DNA of 64,000 nt from Atriophallophorus winterbourni (lineage: Eukaryota; Platyhelminthes; Trematoda; Plagiorchiida; Microphallidae). The DNA is taken from contig JACCGJ010018216.1 of assembly GCA_013407085.1 (NCBI GenBank), positions 1-64,000 of the forward strand, given 5' to 3'. Positions within the stretch are counted from its first letter, which is position 1. Each line of letters begins with the position of its first letter. A model generated the notes under the pieces. That model was not told the origin of the DNA. It worked only from the letters and a program-made list of their open reading frames with translations, and made no database searches. A program made the translations under genes and the position numbers. Positions 59,501-64,000 of this stretch are shown piece by piece.

Positions 59501-62500
59501 TCACAGACTGTCGGGAACTGTTGCTAGCTCGTATGCGATGGTTTGGACACGTTTTAAGAACGCCTCATTACCGCTTACCATTTCGCACCTTATTTGCAGA
59601 GCATAATAGAGCCTTGGAGAATCGACCGGGTGGTCAGTCCATCAGCCGGTGCGCTGGGATGAATAATGTCGCTTGGTTTAGTGGGACATATACGTTCGCC
59701 CGTTTTGTTCGTGGTTTTATTCTGCAAACCTTACAACTCGGACATCCTGTAAAGGCACTGAAAGTTTAGATTCTGGGTTTTTTCCTTCACTAGCCTAACT
59801 GCAACCATTCGCTTGCAAAAGCAAACTGATTACGAGGTCCCACTAGCCCATATTCGCAATTTAATATAATGAAGGCTCATTTTCACGATTACACCGACTG
59901 TGGATACTTCGAAACCGGTAATAATGGACAACGGTTTACTTTTAGCGGAAGAGTCATAACTTATTACAAGTTATAATCTCATTCATTAAAACCTTGTTTT
60001 TCAGAACAATATCAATCAATGCTCAGTCGACATTCTAATAAACTTTCGTGTACTAGCAGCAATTGGAATTTTGCGTTCCTGATTACACCCTAACTTTCCT
60101 CATTTTCTATAAATTTGCCAAGTCACACTGGGTGTCCTATCTTTATATTTGAGTGACATCGCAATATATATCCTAATTTTATCGTAGTAGTCCCTGATAG
60201 TTACTTCTCACTTGTCTACTGTGTTTCGTATCCCGAGTATTTGTTAAAGTGTTAGATCTGTCTAGGTCTGGGCAACATGACAGTATCTTAGTTCACGTAC
60301 AGTCTACGGATGTATGGCCCTTTGCCTGGACCCAGGCTTGTGCTGTATTATAATGCACACCAACAGGTCATGTTCTCTTTTGCGTTCTCAATAGCACTTT
60401 GGCTCAGATCGTTGTCTTTGAATACTTTTGGTGAACCCATGATAAGTTAATATAAATTCTTCAATTAACCTCGATTATCTCACCTCTCCATCTATTTACC
60501 GATTATCAGCTTTCTATTCCCCTGGCTCCCACACCACATCTAGATGGTATTATTTTTATTTCCCTGTATCTAGTGTGCTCAGCGTTTCTTCTTGGCTTCC
60601 TGGTTGTACGAGTACGCACGGGAAATGAATTTAGAAAAGAAGGATTCCGAACAACTTGGATCCAAGACGGGTACCAAACATAGCCGAGATCGTGAACATG
60701 CCCGCCGTCAACTAATGTCTGAACTCGCCATCACTCATCATTCCTTGTCTGCCTGCTTCCCGTGGATCCTCACTTCCAAGCATTCCAGTTCCATCGTGGG
60801 TAGCAGTTCACTTAGCAGTCCCCTCCACAATAATCGCAACAACCGGAACATCCATGGTGGTAATCAGGCGACGCACAGTGCATGCAGCGGATCTACACCG
60901 AATCGATCAATTGCCTTAGGCGGTTCAATTATAGCCAGTAGCGCTCCAGCAATACGCTATGTCAACTACGCTCATTTGACTCATCTTAGTGGCCGCTTTA
61001 GAGTACGCCTAGCCGCGCAAGCTCATTGGTCTGCGAAACGACTCTTGGCATTGCACCCAATTACTCCCGGATTTGGCAAATTATTTGGTCTTCTTTGTAG
61101 GGTAAGTCTCTATGATACCATTCAAGTGTGCTATCCGAGTGTGATATCAAATACTTATTTGTCATCCGTTATTTTTCAGCTCGTTTCTGAAACAGCTGTG
61201 CCTGTCAGAACCAAAGCTCTACGCTCTATATCGTCTGTTTTAGAACGGGATACTTTATTATTCAATTGTAACCGTTCCTCTAATTCGAACGCGAAACATT
61301 CTGATGGATCATCAGCCGCGGTTCGCGATTTACCGCGCCTCGTCCATGCTCGTCTCCTCGATCATTCGACAGCTGTTCGGGAAGCAGCGGTGGATTTAAT
61401 CAGCCGTTTGCTCGTATTGCGACCGCGTTTGTTGACGGAATATTATGGCATGCTGTCCGAGCGCATTTTGGATAAAGGAGTCAGTGTCAGAAAGCGAGTG
61501 ATTCGTTGTTTCCGTGAGCTCTTAGCCGTCGATTGGACACAATCACGATCGAGTGGTTCCCATTATAAAGACACTTTGCTGGTTCGAAATTGTGGAGCGG
61601 AACTTTGTGGCAAGCTGATTCGTCGCCTGCATGATGATGAAGAATCAATCCAGGTAGTTGTTCTTTTCAACTTTCTGGTTAATTTTCGCTTTCACATTAC
61701 CTTTGTCGATAGGTTTTTTTTCTCGTGGAGCATGCCTCATCCCCACCACAAATCATAATGATTACTGATTGCACGGATGTGCAATCGTGCAGTACTTTGT
61801 GTTGTGCTGCTAACACCGTGCTAAATTGATTGGCCACAGGTAGTGAGCTGCATGCTGAAACAGGCTGGAGTCTCACTACCATTCCTGTTCTATGTTCTTT
61901 CTCATATCTGTCTAGGCCTGGGCAACCTGAAAGTATCTTAGCCCACGTGCAGTCTCGAACTGTGCGGTACTTTGCCTGGATCAGGCTTGTGCTTTCATAC
62001 CATACTCATTAATGTGAAGAATTTTTCATGCTTTGTTGCACCCTTTTTCTGTTTTTTTGAACTCGTTTCATTACTGCTTGTCTAATGCTTATATGCAGAT
62101 TTCAGTCGAATATTTGAACCGCTTTATCCTCACGCTGATAAGATTATTCCTCACTTATCAAACCTGCATTGTTCGTCTTTTATCCTCCGACTTCTCACTT
62201 GTATAACTATTATTTAGACCAGCTTTTGTTTGAGCTGCGTTTCGTAACCGATAATACATCGCCGTCGTTATTTCAATGCACATCTCTAGAGTGAGTAAGT
62301 TAGGTGCTTAAGTATCTTAATGTGTGAATCACGTTTTATAGTCTTGGCAGTTGTCTGGTGATATCTTGTCCGGGTATAAGTAGCAACTATCACCAGTATT
62401 TTCCCGCAATGCCGTTGGTTCATTAAGCTTAATGTTTCAGTAGTAATGAACACCCAATTTTCCCACTACTGTCTCGCTATTCCCTGTTTCATGCGGTTTG

Positions 62501-64000
62501 CGCTCTTCAGTAAAGGACAGTATGATCGGTGTAACGCTTTGAAGCCACTCCGTTTGCCGTATTAATCGATTTCATAGTTCCTCGTTCAACTGAGGTATAT
62601 TTCTTCAGTAACTATCTCACTGTCAATAACGTAATGTGGTTTGTTTGTTCATCCACTCTGCTGCTTCGCTTCCATCAACGAAAACGTTTTGGTTTGTTTT
62701 CATTAACACGTTGTTTATCTGCTCCATACCACTATGTCACCTTCGCGGTGCCTTTACAGAAAGTCGTCACAGACTTGTTCCAGAATTTATGGTTCACCTC
62801 AATCCCGGAAACAAATGAACGATTTTCCAAACTGTTGGATAGACGAATAAAAAACTTCAGTGCCGTCACTTCAAGCTTGCGTTCCGGGGGAAACCTCGAT
62901 CACTTGGAATCTTCCATTAAACAGGTCAGACCATATCCGCCACCGTTTTCCCATGTCTAAATTGTGTGTCGTGCTAGCTTTACTGCGCCGTCTACTCGAT
63001 CTCGTTTTCACAAAAAATTTGTTCAAACTCACTTTTACTCACTCGCTGCTTCCACATTGCTCGCATTTTCAATGATTGCCTTTTTGTTTAGAATTTTGTT
63101 GTACATCATTGCTTTTTGTACGTCATATGTATTTTCACTTGTTCAGTATTTCTGTGTTGAACTGGTACAACGGTGCCAAATGGTTACCACTGATAAAGCA
63201 ATGTGAATGGGAAAACCCACTGCAATCTCATCGGCGTTATACTCGTCCTTGTATATATGTCCAGCTCTAAGGCACACGACAGTATCGGAACCCACTTACG
63301 CCTTTCAGCATCGTGTCGAACGCCAGACCTGTGATCTCATACATCATGTATACAGGCGGATTGAGAGCCTTGCTCCATTGTTTCTTCCGATTAGTGTTTT
63401 TATGCCAAAATGCGCATCATGTGATTTGCATGGCTATCGAGTAAATGAAAAAACGTTGAAGGTGAGACCTATGTAATGCGCTTCTTAAGTGTTCTAAGTA
63501 ATCTAAACCCGATCCACCGGAGGTTCTTCCAAAGTCTGCGTTTCGTTCATCTCTGACAAGCGGAACGACGGTGAATGCTTTCATCTCGGGTGCTAATTGA
63601 TGCCAACCCGTGATCATAAACATTGCTTCAGTTCAGTAAGATTTGACTGTCATTAGATTAAGCATTTCTGTGCAAAACATCGCATTTTGGGTTATATTCC
63701 TGTAAAAGTCTGCTGGAATGACCAGATTGCAATCGCGAATACGATTTGCTTCCATTCTTGACTCAGTTCATCTGAATAATTTTCATGGCGACTTATTTGG
63801 ATCAAATCAAAAAGCTAGCGTAGCTTGTTTTCAATGCTCTTTCGATGCAAACCACCGACCTTATTGCGGATACGTTTTTCGGATAAATTTTTCGCAACAC
63901 ACTAAAATGTATGATCAAACTAGCGGTATTTCTGAACTAAGCACCTCCGTGTTCTTTTCTGTGTGCGTTTTTGTGCGCCTTGTCATCCGAGTCGCTGTTT
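47339..64000 (+). CDS. NIPBL: Cohesin loader NIPBL/SCC2/Nipped-B homologue, multi-exon, 3' end outside window
   Basis: This nuclear protein, with MAU2/SCC4, loads cohesin on DNA and stimulates its ATPase. Thirteen exons with matching phases give about 1,976 codons. Similarity to animal NIPBL appears in the right order. The N-terminal MAU2-binding part has PIITFAGCKPLTDVFRELP. A long Ser-rich low-complexity region follows. The conserved helical part includes APDMPRPLLMEDVLDGIV and NQYETHRKLILEEIFTNL. The HEAT-repeat part includes DHSTAVREAAVDLISR and ERILDKGVSVRKRVIRCFRE, then DLFQNLWFTSIPE. The coding length reached at the last exon is close to the equivalent point in the vertebrate protein. 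Human NIPBL (from memory about 2,800 residues) would need about 800 more. No lesion is certain; the start of exon 8 is ambiguous. Confidence 0.93.
47572..47598 (+). other. 27-bp intron (NIPBL intron 1)
   Basis: GTAAGT donor, T-rich body and TTTTAG acceptor in 27 bases. Removal joins DDI with IYTNTGD in frame, matching the spacing of other NIPBL proteins. Confidence 0.8.
47599..47893 (+). CDS. NIPBL: NIPBL exon 2
   Basis: Encodes IYTNTGDIQSTTVNLPSLLK and VLIDGGVF, the end of the N-terminal conserved part, then a Ser/Thr-rich stretch ending KRKVK. It closes in phase 0 at AAG before GTAATT. Confidence 0.85.
48790..49010. repeat. Degraded SINE-A pieces in NIPBL intron 2
   Basis: A plus-strand scrap (GGCCCACGTACAGTCTGTAA) is followed by a minus-strand 5' part (CAATTCAATTTAGCACAGTA ... 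GCGCAATTGTACATTCATGC). Both are strongly diverged. Confidence 0.5.
49181..50297 (+). CDS. NIPBL: NIPBL exon 3 (low-complexity region)
   Basis: The acceptor TTCCAG at 49180 opens VELDKVSAQSPLAKSHSLPN in phase 0. About 372 codons rich in Ser, Pro, Asn and Thr follow, without a folded domain, ending KPKGG before GTAAAT in phase 1. The composition matches the disordered N-terminal half of NIPBL. Confidence 0.8.
50505..51127 (+). CDS. NIPBL: NIPBL exon 4 (basic/low-complexity region)
   Basis: Acceptor TTGTTAG, then RRRRTELEELQRWN. It includes RVKRRRQQRGSENCGRAVKS, a basic cluster that could be a nuclear localisation signal. It ends RRQRQ in phase 0 before GTATAT. Confidence 0.8.
51213..51336 (+). 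CDS. NIPBL: NIPBL exon 5
   Basis: A 124-base exon after TTCGGCAG. It encodes ASPLPLHSDRVLANGESPPT and ends LFTND in phase 1 before GTACGT. Confidence 0.75.
51490..51625 (-). repeat. SINE-A 5' portion in NIPBL intron 5
   Basis: Starts near GACAGTGAGACTCCAGCGTG and ends CACTGCACGATTGCACATCG. The 3' third of the family is absent, unusual for a reverse-transcribed insertion, so it may be a deletion product. Confidence 0.7.
51700..52449 (+). repeat. LINE-B 3' fragment in NIPBL intron 5
   Basis: Degraded RT C-terminus (CWLGRVLQM near 51,890) followed by the LINE-B 3' UTR. Blocks TGTATGGCAGTTAAG, CCGGTTTAATGCTGTC and a GATGATGATAATGATGATGG tail match 20,341-20,644. Confidence 0.7.
52890..53689 (+). 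CDS. NIPBL: NIPBL exon 6
   Basis: Acceptor TTTTTTCAG at 52889; the competing CGCAG at 52897 would run into a stop. It starts SQNSVSDIGSLKSKPVSEMN and has a Ser/Asp-rich part. It then enters the conserved helical region (FSSRLGKLLRRVEELDLLKL; HELNSLYVYSAQLHLGGSMY; RLVRFLTLLLVNIQAGARRM). It ends LTSLSD in phase 0 before GTAAGA. Confidence 0.9.
53829..54087 (+). CDS. NIPBL: NIPBL exon 7
   Basis: Acceptor TTTACAG. It encodes DEVNEFLKHRGRRRDD, LWANRDWSAFLVGLDAARIA and APDMPRPLLMEDVLDGIVSI, matching the conserved N-M-P-K-A-x-x-x-E-D-V-I-E segment of NIPBL. It ends YSG in phase 1 before GTTAGT. Confidence 0.92.
54566..55336 (+). repeat. LINE-A 3' fragment in NIPBL intron 7
   Basis: Broken RT C-terminus (FLYLTPVACVGLLTFGISIA in one frame; LRWLGDVSRMPL-like in another) is split by a SINE-A at 54,789. 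The LINE-A 3' UTR continues to 55,336. It is more diverged than the 10,713 copy. Confidence 0.65.
54789..54915 (+). repeat. 5'-truncated SINE-A in LINE-A in NIPBL intron 7
   Basis: Starts in TTTCTTTCTCATATCTGTCT and ends CAGACTTGTGC with an (ATAC)n tail. LINE-A coding resumes on the right. Confidence 0.8.
55478..55973 (+). CDS. NIPBL: NIPBL exon 8
   Basis: Acceptor AATCAG at 55477 opens the frame that fits donor phase 1. From FRVAQLMASLNNLVRFQANR on, the similarity to NIPBL is clear (…NLVLRFTSLALCIP; NQYETHRKLILEEIFTNLTG). It ends TARTF in phase 2 before GTAATT. The first ~20 codons show no similarity, whereas another frame there reads DTRPDIFVLLLW, more like the family. The true 5' boundary or a one-base lesion is therefore open. 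Confidence 0.85.
56113..56440 (-). repeat. LINE-A 3' UTR fragment in NIPBL intron 8
   Basis: It parallels 10,770-11,160: AAAAGCAGATAAGCAAGCGC, TAGTTTCACTGCATGCGATT, GGCGCCACTGACTTCGGTTT and CCAACTATTAGGT. It is interrupted by a 29-bp SINE-A insertion at 56,381. Confidence 0.75.
56381..56409 (-). repeat. 29-bp ultra-truncated SINE-A with 10-bp target duplication
   Basis: Only the tail (TGAATGAACG) and CACAAACCTGATCCAGGCT are present. Perfect TCTTTTGGAA repeats flank it at 56371-56380 and 56410-56419. LINE-A sequence is continuous once it is removed. Confidence 0.85.
57360..57704 (+). CDS. NIPBL: NIPBL exon 9
   Basis: Acceptor CTTTTCAG supplies one base to complete the codon. It encodes VLSSCWLYTLDKQLRTSFNA, FVPIHALTALLLSLTQGLVQ and SLRHAHYLVSGLLKT. 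This corresponds to the NIPBL segment before the P-E-W-P-A motif. It ends in phase 2 before GTGAGT. Confidence 0.85.
58207..58684 (+). CDS. NIPBL: NIPBL exon 10
   Basis: Acceptor TTTCTCAG. It encodes SSLRPLLDTLTTDLLAIS, PIEWPVAMTLLGVFGAIVVQ (family P-E-W-P-A...L-L...L-L-V-x-Q) and ISYLSSNLHVVNYWLWE. It ends TLHS in phase 0 before GTAATT. Confidence 0.9.
58973..59157 (-). repeat. SINE-A in NIPBL intron 10
   Basis: ATGGCATGGCATG tail, GAAAGCACAAGCCTGATCC, and on to CAATCAATTTAGCACAATGT. The extreme 5' end is missing. Confidence 0.85.
59165..59770 (+). repeat. LINE-A RT C-terminal fragment in NIPBL intron 10
   Basis: Fragments FANFRNLWQRRDVSLH, MRWFGHVLRTPHYRLPFR and LENRPGGQSIS in several frames match the LINE-A RT at 11,142-11,880 at lower similarity. 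Confidence 0.7.
60258..60343 (+). repeat. 5'-truncated SINE-A in NIPBL intron 10
   Basis: From CTGTCTAGGTCTGGGCAACA to CCTGGACCCAGGCTTGTGC; diverged. Confidence 0.75.
60583..61101 (+). CDS. NIPBL: NIPBL exon 11
   Basis: Acceptor GTGCTCAG opens RFFLASWLYEYAREMNLEKK in phase 0, matching the family F-Y-x-A-Q-W segment. After a Ser/Asn-rich insert it reaches KRLLALHPITPGFGKLFGLL. It ends CR at 61101 before GTAAGT. Confidence 0.9.
61102..61179 (+). other. 78-bp stop-free intron, multiple of three (NIPBL intron 11)
   Basis: GTAAGT to TTTTCAG. It is 26 codons long with no in-frame stop, so unspliced RNA would stay in frame. Removing it joins LLCR to LVSETAVPVRTKALRS and gives gapless agreement with other NIPBL proteins. 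Confidence 0.8.
61180..61653 (+). CDS. NIPBL: NIPBL exon 12 (HEAT repeats)
   Basis: Encodes the most conserved stretch: VPVRTKALRSISSVLERD, HARLLDHSTAVREAAVDLIS, YYGMLSERILDKGVSVRKRV and LIRRLHDDEESIQ. These are HEAT-type repeats of the hook-shaped cohesin-loader fold. It ends in phase 0 before GTAGTT. Confidence 0.95.
61773..62008 (+). repeat. Full-length SINE-A in NIPBL intron 12
   Basis: From CGGATGTGCAATCGTGCAG to GGCTTGTGCTTTCATACC. It agrees closely with the 11,989 copy, so it is a younger member. Confidence 0.9.
62760..62924 (+). CDS. NIPBL: NIPBL exon 13
   Basis: Acceptor CTTTACAG. It encodes KVVTDLFQNLWFTSIPETNE and FSAVTSSLRSGGNLDHLESS, matching the family segment L-V-x-x-T-F-Q-x-L-W-F-T-P. 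It ends SIKQ in phase 0 before GTCAGA. Confidence 0.9.
63309..63461 (+). CDS. Possible NIPBL exon 14
   Basis: Between CCTTTCAG and GAAGGTGAGA a phase-0 frame of 51 codons includes HRVERQTCDLIHHVYRRIES. The phase fits exon 13 and the start vaguely resembles the next NIPBL segment. Similarity is too weak to be sure. Confidence 0.3.

Noticed and set aside
61102..61179. Treating exons 11 and 12 of NIPBL as one continuous exon
   Set aside because: The frame is open, but the 26 extra residues break an otherwise gapless match to NIPBL and the segment has canonical GTAAGT and TTTTCAG ends.
1..64000. CRISPR array, bacterial operon or rRNA genes
   Set aside because: No regularly spaced identical repeats, no ribosome-binding/operon layout and no rRNA-like sequence; the content is eukaryotic.

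Overview
The window looks like nuclear DNA of a parasitic flatworm, most likely a digenean trematode. I infer this from one intron-rich animal gene with very short and very long introns, and from the types of non-LTR and LTR retroelement remnants around it. This rests on recall of families, not on a search. I do not assign a species.

Layout. Bases 1-757 are the end of a pogo/Tigger-type DNA transposon. Bases 760-12,480 are a mosaic of broken LINEs and copies of one short interspersed repeat, called SINE-A here. Bases 10,463-21,130 form a nested stack: a CR1-like LINE is interrupted by an RTE-like LINE fragment and by a second LINE (LINE-B). LINE-B is split by a 4.3-kb Ty3/gypsy element with identical 195-bp LTRs and a 5-bp target duplication, and by a SINE-A copy. 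The 5' coding half of the gypsy element is inverted relative to its integrase half. Bases 21,200-25,200 hold remnants of other gypsy elements and a Penelope-like reverse transcriptase. Bases 25,690-29,800 are a near-perfect 4.1-kb palindrome made of two head-to-head MULE transposase copies. It abuts a defective BEL/Pao element (29,801-34,744). Bases 36,200-46,500 hold old LINE remnants, a 15-bp minisatellite and a tandem dimer of a SINE with pol III boxes, flanked by a 12-bp target duplication.

The only host gene I can support is on the + strand from 47,339 to beyond the right edge. It is the cohesin loader NIPBL/SCC2/Nipped-B. Thirteen exons can be placed with consistent splice phases (about 1,976 codons). 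They start at the conserved N-terminus and reach the HEAT-repeat region. Its introns run from 27 bp to about 1.9 kb, and most of the long ones contain the same SINE-A and LINE sequences seen to the left.

How the pieces relate: SINE-A copies have target duplications of 9-13 bp, frequent 5' truncation and short tandem 3' tails. Their last ~30 bp resemble the 3' end of the RTE-like LINE (LINE-A). A SINE/LINE pair that shares target-primed reverse transcription machinery is the simplest reading. Apart from NIPBL, every coding stretch appears to be a broken mobile element.
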